Source of the DNA: Loktanella sp. Alg231-35 | GTDB lineage: Bacteria > Pseudomonadota > Alphaproteobacteria > Rhodobacterales > Rhodobacteraceae | NCBI RefSeq assembly: GCF_900143545.1 | Contig: NZ_FREV01000003.1 | Span: forward strand, 248,001 to 312,000 | DNA length: 64,000 bases | Direction of reading: 5' to 3' | In this document: positions 25,213 to 33,775 of the stretch, in pieces | How the letters are laid out: every line of letters begins with the position of its first letter | Numbering within the stretch: position 1 is the first letter of the stretch | Notes under the pieces: model-generated | Seen by the model: the letters and a program-made list of their open reading frames with translations, nothing else | Told to the model about the DNA's origin: nothing | Databases searched by the model: none | Made by a program: the position numbers and the translations under genes

Positions 25213-25322
25213 GGCGTCCTCTTGCGGGTTGTGTTGCCGTGACATTACCACATCTTGCAGCGCGGTTGGCTTACATGTGCCGGTCGGGTTTCATACGTTT
25301 TTGTAAACCCTGGGGTTCTGAC

Positions 25323-26708
25323 CTAGGCGGCCGGAAATGTGACCGCAAAAACCGCACCGATCCGGTCCGTCAAAAGGGTGATGTCAGCCCGGTGCAGATC
25401 GGCGATGGCTTTGACCAAGGACAGCCCCAAACCATTGCCCGGCGTGGAGCGGCTGGCGTCGGCGCGAAAGAACCGCTCAAACACACGCTCTGCTGCGCCG
25501 GGGGCGATGCCGGGGCCATCATCACCGATTTCTAGGTAGATATCTCCGTTGTTGCATGACAACAGAAAATGCACCTGCGCGGCATCGCGCGAGTGCTCCA
25601 ACGCGTTTTCCAGCAGATTGGCCGTCAGTTGGGTCAGAAGATCACGATCACCTTCAACGGCCAGATTTGGGGTGATCACCACATTGACCGATTTGTCAGC
25701 CTCTTCAAAAAGCGGCGCAAAGCTTTCGGCCATGTCTGTGCAAAGCCCGCTGAGATCGACCGTCGCAAAGGCGGCCCGGCGCTGCCCTGACTCTATCTCG
25801 CCCATGCGCAGCAGGGCATCAAAGATGCGCAGCAGGCTTTGCAGCCGCGCTTCGGCCATGTCGATATGCTCGGTCACGGCGTCTTTGTCGGCGATATCGC
25901 GGCGGATCAGCTCCAACCGTCCGCCGATATTGGCCAAAGGGGTCTTAAGGTCATGGGCCACGCCCACGCTGACGGCTTCGACGTTGCGGGTCAGCGCTTC
26001 AACCTTGTCGAGCATCTGGTTCATGCCAGCGCCCAACCGGTCAAATTCATCGCCCGTTCCATTGAGCGGGGCGCGCGCATCAAGCCTGCCCTTTGCAACG
26101 GTTTCAGCGGTGGCAGACAGCACCTCAAGCCGACCAAAAACCCCGCGCGAAAGGAAAAACCCGGTCAGCAAGGCCAAGGGCAGAACGATGACGATCAGCG
26201 CGATAGAGGCCGTCGCAAGAAAACCCTGAATGTTGTAGATGCGTTCCGGGACAAAGCGCCCCACAACAATCGAGCTGCCATCTTCGAACCAATAGCCTTG
26301 GGTAAGAATGGGGTGGTCGATCTGCGGATGATCAAGCTGTGTTTCCTGTGGCACGTCGCTTGCCCAAAGGCCCGCGAAACCGGCGATGATTTCATTCTCG
26401 GGGTCCCTATAGGCAAACAATGTGTCACGTTCTTCCAGCATCACAAAGATGTCGTCGTCGTACCATTCTTCCTGATCAGGCTCCCAGCGGACCGCTGCGA
26501 TCACCCCCTTAGGCCCTTCGGATTGCGCGATGTCATAACCTTGCCGCAGGTAATCTTCGAGTGCTGCAACCTCTGCCCGTTCGATCTGGCTGATGCGCAT
26601 CGGCCCGATGGTCCAGATCACTGCCAGGCTGAGCGTGACAAAGATGGCGCAAGAGGCAATCACCCGTTGGAATACGGTGGACCGCAGGATCGTGTTAAGT
26701 TTCGCCAA
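25323..26708 (-). CDS. Sensor histidine kinase
   Basis: A 461-residue membrane kinase. A first helix (VIASCAIFVTLSLAVIWTI), a periplasmic sensor of about 130 residues, and a second helix (IALIVIVLPLALLTGFFL) lead into a HAMP domain. A HisKA box with the phospho-acceptor histidine (GVAHDLKTPLANIGGRLEL) and an ATPase domain (N box NLLENALEHS, G1 DDGPGIAPG, G2 NGLGLSL) follow. I start it at the TTG at 26708, preceded by GGGG, overlapping the response-regulator stop by 14 bp; another TTG at 26753 is possible. Partner of the adjacent OmpR-type regulator. The stimulus is unknown. Confidence 0.88.
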   Translation of the reverse strand: MAKLNTILRSTVFQRVIASCAIFVTLSLAVIWTIGPMRISQIERAEVAALEDYLRQGYDIAQSEGPKGVIAAVRWEPDQEEWYDDDIFVMLEERDTLFAYRDPENEIIAGFAGLWASDVPQETQLDHPQIDHPILTQGYWFEDGSSIVVGRFVPERIYNIQGFLATASIALIVIVLPLALLTGFFLSRGVFGRLEVLSATAETVAKGRLDARAPLNGTGDEFDRLGAGMNQMLDKVEALTRNVEAVSVGVAHDLKTPLANIGGRLELIRRDIADKDAVTEHIDMAEARLQSLLRIFDALLRMGEIESGQRRAAFATVDLSGLCTDMAESFAPLFEEADKSVNVVITPNLAVEGDRDLLTQLTANLLENALEHSRDAAQVHFLLSCNNGDIYLEIGDDGPGIAPGAAERVFERFFRADASRSTPGNGLGLSLVKAIADLHRADITLLTDRIGAVFAVTFPAA

Positions 26709-27369
26709 TGATATACCCCGAGCCGCGGACAGTGCGGATGAGTTCGGTCGCAAAGGGTTTGTCGACCTTGGCGCGCAGCCTGCTCATATGGGTCTGCACA
26801 AGGCTGGTTTTAGGGTCAAATCTATAGCCCCAGACCTTTTCCAGCAACATGGTACGGGTCACAACTTCATTCACATGCCCCAGCAGACAATCAAGCAGTT
26901 TGAATTCCAGCGGTGACAGATCAAGGGTAGTGCCGCTGCGGCTTGCCTGACGCGCCACCCGGTCTAGCCGCAAGTCATCCAATTCATAAAGTGTTTGTTC
27001 CGCTGCGCGCGGCGTACGCCGTGCGATCGAGCGCAGCCGCGCCACCAATTCAGAGATGGCAAAGGGTTTGCCAAGATAATCATCCGCACCTGCCTCAAGC
27101 CCCGCCACCCGGTCATCCAGCCCACCACGTGCGGTCAGCATCAGAACCGGTGTCGCTACACCTGCGCCGCGCAGCAGTTGGACAACGGCGATCCCGTCCA
27201 TATCGGGCAGCATCCGGTCAAGGATCACGCAGTCAAACGACCCGGTACTCAGCTGCAGGATTCCGTCCTTAGGCTGGTCGCACCACGTCACTGTCCAGTT
27301 AAGCTCGGTCAAGGACCGCTGGATAAACTCTGCCGTCTCGCGGTCATCTTCGATCAGCATTACGCGCAT
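26695..27369 (-). CDS. OmpR-family response regulator
   Basis: A 224-residue regulator with a receiver domain (acidic pocket in LIEDDRETAEF, phospho-acceptor Asp in CVILDRMLPDMDG, conserved Lys in LGKPFAISEL). A winged-helix DNA-binding domain follows (SPLEFKLLDCLLGHVNEVVT, then TSLVQTHMSRLRAK). It overlaps its histidine kinase. It lies 76 bp from the end of the ligase/Liv operon, with an AT-rich promoter-like stretch at 27400-27420. Target genes are not evident from position. Confidence 0.92.
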   Translation of the reverse strand: MRVMLIEDDRETAEFIQRSLTELNWTVTWCDQPKDGILQLSTGSFDCVILDRMLPDMDGIAVVQLLRGAGVATPVLMLTARGGLDDRVAGLEAGADDYLGKPFAISELVARLRSIARRTPRAAEQTLYELDDLRLDRVARQASRSGTTLDLSPLEFKLLDCLLGHVNEVVTRTMLLEKVWGYRFDPKTSLVQTHMSRLRAKVDKPFATELIRTVRGSGYIIGET

Positions 27370-27445
27370 GCGGTGTTTGATATCCCAGTGGCGCGCGCTG
27401 GGCTATATACGATATTGTATGGTTTGGGCGGCCCAGGCGGTGCCG

Positions 27446-28609
27446 CTACCGCAAATCTGCGATTACCACACCATCGCGAGGGAGCGAGCCGGGAGAGACC
27501 AGCTCAATCGTGCCGCTCAGCTTCAGCAAGTCGCGCACCGAGGCGCTGAATGGCGCCTCATCGGTGGCTTGCGTTTCGAGCTTTACCACCATTTCGTCGC
27601 GTTGCCCGTCATGGCTGACCTCGACACGGGCGCGTGCGATTTCTGGGTGGCGGGCCACAAGGCTGGCAACCTGTTCGGGGCGCACGAACATCCCTTTGAT
27701 TTTGGTGGCCTGATCAGCGCGGCCTTTCCAACCTGCCAGCCGCATATTCGTGCGACCGCAAGATGAATGACCGGGCACCACTGCGGAAAGATCTCCGGTG
27801 GCAAAGCGCACCAGCGGGTAGGCAGGGTTCAGCGGGGTCACGACGACTTCGCCAATGTCACCGATGGCCACCGGATTGCCAGTGCCGGGTGTCACGATTT
27901 CGACCAATGCGCCTTCGTCCACGATCATCGGTTCGTTTGCGACGGTTTCATAGGCGATGTTGCCCACATCCGCCGTGCCATAGCACTGCAAGCATGCGAT
28001 CCCGCGCGCTCCATAGGCTTGCCGCACGGTGGGGAAGAGGGGGCCGCCTGAGACCAGCGCCTTTGTCAGGCGGGGCAGATCGACGCCCATCTCATCGGCT
28101 TTGGCAAGGATCGCGCCAAGGTAGTCGGGCGTTCCTGCATAGGCGGTCACGCCAAGATCTTTGGCAGCTCGCACCTGCAATTCCGTCTGGCCGGGACCAG
28201 CGGCAAAGACCTGAGCGCCCACAGCAATCGCGGCACTTTCGAACATCGCGCCTGCGGGGGTGAAGTGATAGGAAAACGTGTTCTGCACCACGTCACCGGC
28301 ACCAATGCCCCCCGCGCGCAACGCGCTGGCAAAGCGCCACCAGTCGCCGCCATCGCCGCCCGGTTCATAGATCGGGCCGGGTGACTGGAACAGCCGGGTG
28401 ATCCCTTTGGTCGCGATACCGCCAAAGGGAGGATTGGCCGCCTGCGCAGCACTCAGTTCGGATTTGCGCAAGACGGGCAGCTTTGACAAATCCGCCAGTG
28501 ATGCCATCTGGGCCGCCGCCTCAGGGGCAAGCTGCGCCTTCAATTGCGTAAGTTGGTCCGTTTCGCGCGCATCGGCGCTGCGCGTCTCATGTGGGTGCAG
28601 CATGCTCAT
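27446..28609 (-). CDS. Phenylacetate-CoA-ligase-family (PaaK-like) AMP-forming ligase
   Basis: A 387-residue adenylate-forming enzyme of the PaaK type, with LQCYGTADVGNIAYE (the adenine-site motif), GEVVVTPLNPAYPLVRFATG then DLSAVVPG, and a C-terminal GMFVRPEQVASLVARHPEI. It activates an aryl or other organic acid to its CoA thioester. It is the last gene of the leftward operon, and its ATG overlaps the livF-like stop (ATGA). Together with the importer it suggests uptake and CoA activation of a hydrophobic or aromatic acid. Substrate specificity is not predictable. Confidence 0.87.
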   Translation of the reverse strand: MSMLHPHETRSADARETDQLTQLKAQLAPEAAAQMASLADLSKLPVLRKSELSAAQAANPPFGGIATKGITRLFQSPGPIYEPGGDGGDWWRFASALRAGGIGAGDVVQNTFSYHFTPAGAMFESAAIAVGAQVFAAGPGQTELQVRAAKDLGVTAYAGTPDYLGAILAKADEMGVDLPRLTKALVSGGPLFPTVRQAYGARGIACLQCYGTADVGNIAYETVANEPMIVDEGALVEIVTPGTGNPVAIGDIGEVVVTPLNPAYPLVRFATGDLSAVVPGHSSCGRTNMRLAGWKGRADQATKIKGMFVRPEQVASLVARHPEIARARVEVSHDGQRDEMVVKLETQATDEAPFSASVRDLLKLSGTIELVSPGSLPRDGVVIADLR

Positions 28610-29427
28610 GCCAGCCACCTTTTGCGACGTCGGTAACTTCGCACGTCGCGAAAGGATTTGCGGCCTTCGTCAGACATGCCTAGATAGAATTCCTTTACAT
28701 CCGGGTTGTCGCGCAACTCAGCGGCGGGGCCTTCCATAACGACGCGCCCGCTTTCCAGAATATAGCCGTGATGCGCAAAGCGCAGGGCGACATTGGTGTT
28801 CTGCTCGGCCAGCAGGAAGGACACGCCTTCTTGTTCATTGAGGTTCTTCACAATCGTAAAAATCTCTTCGACCAGTTGCGGGGCCAGTCCCATTGACGGC
28901 TCATCCAGCAAAATCGTCTCGGGTCGCGACATCAGCGCGCGACCAATCGCGCACATCTGTTGTTCGCCGCCGGACGTATAGCCCGCCTGCGACTTGCGCC
29001 GCTCTTTGAGCCGCGGAAAATAGTTGTAAACCAGATCAAGATCATCGCTGACCTTGGATGCACCGTCGCGCCGGGTATAGGCGCCGGTCATCAGGTTTTC
29101 TTCGATGGTCAGGTGTTCGAAACAGTGACGACCCTCCATCACCTGAATAACACCGCGCTTGACCAGATCAGAAGGGGAACTGTCCTGCACACGGTCACCG
29201 CGATAGGTGATTGACCCTTTTGTGACTTCGCCACGTTCGGAATGCAGCAGGTTGGAAATCGCTTTGAGTGTCGTTGTCTTGCCAGCACCATTGCCGCCCA
29301 ACAGGGCTGTGATCCCACCCTTGGGCACGGTCAATGACACACCCTTCAACACGAGGATCACGTGATTGTAGATCACCTCGATGTTGTTGACCTCAAGCAG
29401 GGTCTCAGCTTGTTTCTCATCCAGCAT
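28606..29427 (-). CDS. LivF-type ABC transporter ATP-binding protein
   Basis: A 273-residue ABC ATPase: Walker A GGNGAGKTTTLKAI, signature region SGGEQQMCAIGRAL, Walker B TILLDEPSMGLAP, then the switch histidine region LAEQN. The C-terminal 30 residues are an extra basic tail (SYRRRKRWLA) beyond the usual LivF length. I used the ATG at 29427; the longer reading frame overlaps the binding-protein gene. It overlaps the ligase gene downstream. It powers the importer with the LivG-type partner encoded earlier in the operon. Confidence 0.9.
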   Translation of the reverse strand: MLDEKQAETLLEVNNIEVIYNHVILVLKGVSLTVPKGGITALLGGNGAGKTTTLKAISNLLHSERGEVTKGSITYRGDRVQDSSPSDLVKRGVIQVMEGRHCFEHLTIEENLMTGAYTRRDGASKVSDDLDLVYNYFPRLKERRKSQAGYTSGGEQQMCAIGRALMSRPETILLDEPSMGLAPQLVEEIFTIVKNLNEQEGVSFLLAEQNTNVALRFAHHGYILESGRVVMEGPAAELRDNPDVKEFYLGMSDEGRKSFRDVRSYRRRKRWLA

Positions 29428-29494
29428 GGCGTTTTGATCCGTCGCAGGGTTGAAAGGGGAAGGGTGGCCCATGACAGGCCACCCGATTGTTGAT

Positions 29495-30781
29495 TTAGAG
29501 GCAGCCAGGCTCGATGTTGTTTTCGGCGGCAAAGGCGGCCGAGTCTGCGGCGATCAGCGGGTCAATCACGCTGTCATCGGGTGCGATGTAGTCAGTCAGC
29601 GCAACCCATTGGCCATCTGCCGCATTCCACTGCTGCACAATGCCAAGGCCCGAACCGCCGTGGTTTTCACAAGACACGCTGAATTCTGGCCCGATCTGGG
29701 ACATGCCCAGTTCCGCCATGCGTGCTTCGGTGATCTCCAAAGAGGCCATGCCGTCGCGCACCATCGCCGCTGTCACGTCCGTGACACCGTGGATGTCTTG
29801 TGCGTTGGCAATGGCTTCGGATGCCAACATCGCCGCATACATGCCGCGTGTATAAAGCACCGAACCCATGTTCGATCCGTCACCGGCAGCATTGCCAGCC
29901 TCATGCACAAGTGTGCGGATCTCGTCAAAGACGGGCAGGCTTGCATCAACACGGTTCATGTTGAGCGACTTGTAACCGTCTGCACCAGCACCCGCAGGGG
30001 TCACATCGTGTTCGGCCCCGGCCCACCAGTTGCCGATGAAGTTTTCCATCGGGAAACCAATGTTGGCGGCTTCCTGCACGGCCACCTGGTTCATCACGCC
30101 CCAGCCCCACATCAGGACGTAATCAGGACGTTCGCGGCGGATTTGCAGCCACTGCGATTTCTGTTCCTGACCGGGGTGGTCAACGGCCAACTGGCTCAGC
30201 TCAAACCCGTGCATCGCGGACAGCTCTTCCAACGTGCGGATTGGTTCCTTGCCGTAGGCAGAGTTGTGATAGACCAGCGCGATGGATTTGCCCGACAGAT
30301 CACCGCCGTTTTCGTCCAGCAGGTAGTTCACCATCACAGACGCCGCGTCCCAATAGTTCGCAGGGTAGTTGAAGACCCAGTTGAACACTTCACCATTGGC
30401 AGCCGAGGTACGACCATAGCCCATGGTGTGGATCGGGATTTCATCGACGGTGGCCTTGGGGATCAGCTGATAGGTGATCCCGGTAGAGAGCGGCTGATAG
30501 ATCAACGCCCCTTCGCCCTTGGTGCTTTCGTAGCATTCCACACCTTTTTCGGTGTTATAGCCGGTCTCGCATTCTACAATGCGGATCGCCTCGCCACCGA
30601 TGCCACCGTCACGGGCATTGAGCAGGTTAAAGTAATCCTGATAACCGTCCGAGAACGGCGTGCCTCCTGCCGCATAAGGGCCGGTGCGGTATGACAGGTC
30701 GGGAATGACCAGTTCGGCCATTGCTGGTGCGGCGGCCATCGTGCCCGCCAAGGCCATTGCGGCCAGTTTCTTCATCTTCAT
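29495..30781 (-). CDS. LivK-type ABC transporter substrate-binding protein
   Basis: A 428-residue periplasmic binding protein with a signal peptide (LAAMALAGTMAAAPAMA). Its two-lobed type I fold includes FSDGYQDYFNLLNARDGGIG, EAIRIVECETGYNTEKGVEC and KSIALVYHNSAYGKEPIRTL. The GGAGGAG ribosome-binding site fixes the ATG at 30781. It captures the ligand for LivH/M. Size (about 430) and the neighbouring CoA ligases resemble systems for aromatic or acyl acids rather than plain branched-chain amino acids, but that is inference. Confidence 0.92.
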   Translation of the reverse strand: MKMKKLAAMALAGTMAAAPAMAELVIPDLSYRTGPYAAGGTPFSDGYQDYFNLLNARDGGIGGEAIRIVECETGYNTEKGVECYESTKGEGALIYQPLSTGITYQLIPKATVDEIPIHTMGYGRTSAANGEVFNWVFNYPANYWDAASVMVNYLLDENGGDLSGKSIALVYHNSAYGKEPIRTLEELSAMHGFELSQLAVDHPGQEQKSQWLQIRRERPDYVLMWGWGVMNQVAVQEAANIGFPMENFIGNWWAGAEHDVTPAGAGADGYKSLNMNRVDASLPVFDEIRTLVHEAGNAAGDGSNMGSVLYTRGMYAAMLASEAIANAQDIHGVTDVTAAMVRDGMASLEITEARMAELGMSQIGPEFSVSCENHGGSGLGIVQQWNAADGQWVALTDYIAPDDSVIDPLIAADSAAFAAENNIEPGCL

Positions 30782-30834
30782 CGGTTTTCTCCTCCCATAG
30801 GTATGTCCGATTGTCGTGTGGGTGTTTTCACCCG

Positions 30835-31911
30835 TTAATAAGGGAACGGCCAAAGCCGAAGTTTTTCTTTTGCCAGCCGCCACAGCTGGGCCAATCCATG
30901 TGGTTCCTTGATCAGGAAGAACATGATCAGCGCGCCAACAATCACTAGTTGGAAATGCGCCACCAAATCAGTAGGCCAGCCCATCACATCAACGCCGATC
31001 CATTTGAGCGCGACAGGCAACAGCACAAGGAACGCGGCCCCCGCAAAGCTGCCAAAGATCGAGCCCAGCCCGCCGATGATGATCATGAAGAGGACAAGGA
31101 ACGACTTTTGGATGCCAAAGACCTCGCCCACTTCCACAGCGCCCAGATAGACGGAAAAGAACAGCGCACCTGCGATGCCGACAAAGAAAGAACTGACAGC
31201 AAAGGCTGTCAGCTTCGCTTTCAATGGGTTCACGCCAATGATTTCGGCGGCGATATCCATATCCCGGATCGCCATCCATGACCGGCCGATGGTGCCGCGT
31301 GTCAGGTTGCGGGCGATCAGCGCGCAGAGGGTGACAAAAAACAAACAGATCAGATATTGCGCCCAAGCTGGCGTGCTGGGGCCTGTCACTGCGACACCCG
31401 CGACCAACCGCTCTGGCGCGTTGATCTGGCCAGAGGCAGAGTAGTTGTAGAACCACGCGACTTTGTTGAAGAGCCAGACCAGAAAGAACTGCGCGGCCAA
31501 TGTCGCCACGGCCAGATAGAACCCCTTGATCCGCAAACTGGGCAGGCCAAAGGCCGCACCCACTATCGCAGTAATCCCGCCTGCCAGCACGATGTGGATC
31601 ATGATGTTGATATCAGGGAACGACGTCATCAGCTTATAGCAGGCATAGGCCCCAACAGCCATAAACCCACCCGTGCCCAGCGACACCTGCCCACAATAGC
31701 CCGTCAGGATATTCAGCCCAATCGCGGCAATGGCGTAGATGAGGAAAGGAACCAGCAGGGAGCTTGCCCAATAGTCGTTGATCACAAAGGGGATCACCAA
31801 CCATGCTACGGCCATCGTGACCCAAAACCCGATGCGGTCGAGTTTCAGCGGAAAGGTTTGGCTGTCCGCGACATAGGTTGTTTTGAAATCACCGGCCTCA
31901 CGATAGAGCAT
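30835..31911 (-). CDS. LivM-type ABC transporter permease
   Basis: A 358-residue permease with about ten helices. The LivM signatures GLNILTGYCGQVSLGTGGFM and AFAVSSFFVGIAGALFFSVY, and the cytoplasmic coupling segment RGTIGRSWMAIRDMDIAAEI, are all visible. It forms the translocation pore with the LivH-type protein encoded 30 bp upstream. The C terminus is rich in basic and hydrophobic residues (EPHGLAQLWRLAKEKLR). Confidence 0.92.
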   Translation of the reverse strand: MLYREAGDFKTTYVADSQTFPLKLDRIGFWVTMAVAWLVIPFVINDYWASSLLVPFLIYAIAAIGLNILTGYCGQVSLGTGGFMAVGAYACYKLMTSFPDINIMIHIVLAGGITAIVGAAFGLPSLRIKGFYLAVATLAAQFFLVWLFNKVAWFYNYSASGQINAPERLVAGVAVTGPSTPAWAQYLICLFFVTLCALIARNLTRGTIGRSWMAIRDMDIAAEIIGVNPLKAKLTAFAVSSFFVGIAGALFFSVYLGAVEVGEVFGIQKSFLVLFMIIIGGLGSIFGSFAGAAFLVLLPVALKWIGVDVMGWPTDLVAHFQLVIVGALIMFFLIKEPHGLAQLWRLAKEKLRLWPFPY

Positions 31912-31940
31912 GGGCGGCCTCCTTTATGCGGATTGTCTTG

Positions 31941-32939
31941 TCACACACGTTCAATAATCCGCTCCCCAAATAGGCCCTGCGGGCGGAACACCAGAAACAG
32001 CAGGGCCAGCACATAGGCGAACCAGTTCTCAGTCGCGCCACCCAGGAAGGGTGCGCCGATCAGATACTCAAACAGTTTCTCACCCACGCCGATGATCAAC
32101 CCGCCGACAATCGCGCCGGGGATCGAGGTAAAGCCGCCCAGCATCAGCACGGGCAGGGCTTTTAGCGCGATCAGCGACAATGAGAATTGCACACCTGATT
32201 TCGCGCCCCACATGATGCCCGCGACCAACGCCACAAGCCCGGCCAGTGACCAAACCAGCACCCAGATGAAGTTCAGAGAAATACCGACCGACAGGGCCGC
32301 TTGGTGATCATCGGCCACCGCCCGCATTGCGCGGCCTTGCTTGGTGTATTGGCTGAACGCGATCAGGCCTGCGACCAGAATGATTGCGACCACTGTTGCG
32401 ACCATATCCAGCTTATCAATAAAGAAGCCGTAGAAATCATCGCCGCCCAAACCACTGGTGGCGTCTTCCACCCAAAGCGATCCGCCCTGCGGCAGGCCAA
32501 CGGCCAGCGTCTTGATATCAGAACCCCACATCAGATCGCCAACGCCTTCAAGGAAATAGGCAAGTCCGATAGTGGCCATAAACAGGATAATGGGTTCTTG
32601 TCCGACCAGATGCCGGAACACGAACCGCTGCACGCACCACGCAAAGATGACCATAACGACCAGGGTCAAGATAATGGCGGCCAGTACGGGGACGTTCCAG
32701 CCGAAATAGTGGATATCGGTGCCAAAGATTGCGTTGATCAGATGCGCAAAGGGCACCTGACCGGACATGATGCCCGCCAATGTCAGCGCAGAGAACAGCG
32801 CCATAACACCTTGGGCATAGTTGAAGATGCCAGAGGCCTTATAGATCAACACGAACCCAAGGGCGACAAGGGCATATAGCACACCCGCCATCAATCCGTT
32901 GAGGACAACTTCGATGCCATAGAGGAAATCAGCGGACAT
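31941..32939 (-). CDS. LivH-type ABC transporter permease
   Basis: A 332-residue membrane permease with LivH features: VLYALVALGFVLIYKASGIF then NYAQGVMALFSAL at the N terminus, the coupling segment TKQGRAMRAVADDHQAALSV, and IPGAIVGGLIIGVGEKLFEY near the end. It is slightly longer than typical LivH because of an extended loop around residues 150-170. It pairs with the LivM-type permease. Confidence 0.92.
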   Translation of the reverse strand: MSADFLYGIEVVLNGLMAGVLYALVALGFVLIYKASGIFNYAQGVMALFSALTLAGIMSGQVPFAHLINAIFGTDIHYFGWNVPVLAAIILTLVVMVIFAWCVQRFVFRHLVGQEPIILFMATIGLAYFLEGVGDLMWGSDIKTLAVGLPQGGSLWVEDATSGLGGDDFYGFFIDKLDMVATVVAIILVAGLIAFSQYTKQGRAMRAVADDHQAALSVGISLNFIWVLVWSLAGLVALVAGIMWGAKSGVQFSLSLIALKALPVLMLGGFTSIPGAIVGGLIIGVGEKLFEYLIGAPFLGGATENWFAYVLALLFLVFRPQGLFGERIIERV

Positions 32940-32956
32940 ATGCGCCTCCGCGGTGC

Positions 32957-33775
32957 TTAGTCATGGGCCACCCCCAGATAGGCATCGATCACCTCTTGAT
33001 TGTTGCGCACCTCATCGGGGGTGCCGTCGCCGATCTTGCGGCCGTAGTCCATCACGACGACACGGTCGGACAGATCCATCACAACACCCATGTCATGTTC
33101 GATAAGTGCAATTGTGGTGCCGAATTCATCGTTCACATCAAGGATAAAGCGGCTCATATCTTCTTTTTCTTCAACATTCATGCCTGCCATGGGTTCGTCC
33201 AAAAGCAGCAAATCAGGCTCTGCCGCCAAGGCGCGCGCCAATTCCACCCGCTTTTTCAAACCGTAGGGCAGGCGGCCCACAGGCGTTTTGCGGATTGCTT
33301 GAATCTCCAGGAAATCAATGATCCGCTCAACCGCCTCGCGGTTCTCGTTCTCTTCGCGCTGGGCTTTGCCCGCCCAGATTGCTTGCGCCAGCATATTGCT
33401 TTTGATGTGGCCCATGCGGCCCGTCATAATGTTGTCGAGCACGGACATGCCTTCAAATAATGCGATGTTCTGAAATGTCCGCGCGACACCTTGGCGGGCG
33501 ACCTGATAGGGTCTCATCGGCGGGCGCTTCTTGCCGCGAAAATGCACTTCACCTTCTTGCGGTTTATAGAAACCCGATATGACATTCAGCATCGAAGATT
33601 TGCCCGCGCCGTTCGGCCCGATGATCGCGCGGATTTCACCCTCGCGGATGTCAAAGCTGATGGATTTGATCGCTTCAACACCACCAAAGCGCAGGGTGAT
33701 GTCGCGCAGGTCCATCATCACACCACCAATCTGGCGGCCATCCTCGGTCACATAGGGGGTCGCATCTGCTGTCAT
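32957..33775 (-). CDS. LivG-type ABC transporter ATP-binding protein
   Basis: A 272-residue ABC ATPase: Walker A IGPNGAGKSSMLNVISGFY, LivG-type signature region LPYGLKKRVELARALAAEP, Walker B LLLLDEPMAGMNVEEKEDM, H-loop ALIEHDMGVV. The ATG at 33775 overlaps the acyl-CoA synthetase stop (4 bp), confirming one operon. It works with the LivF-type ATPase and the two permeases. Confidence 0.93.
   Translation of the reverse strand: MTADATPYVTEDGRQIGGVMMDLRDITLRFGGVEAIKSISFDIREGEIRAIIGPNGAGKSSMLNVISGFYKPQEGEVHFRGKKRPPMRPYQVARQGVARTFQNIALFEGMSVLDNIMTGRMGHIKSNMLAQAIWAGKAQREENENREAVERIIDFLEIQAIRKTPVGRLPYGLKKRVELARALAAEPDLLLLDEPMAGMNVEEKEDMSRFILDVNDEFGTTIALIEHDMGVVMDLSDRVVVMDYGRKIGDGTPDEVRNNQEVIDAYLGVAHD

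Noticed and set aside
29450..30694. A 414-residue open frame antisense to the binding-protein gene
   Set aside because: Shadow of the LivK-type gene, whose signal peptide and motifs are unambiguous.
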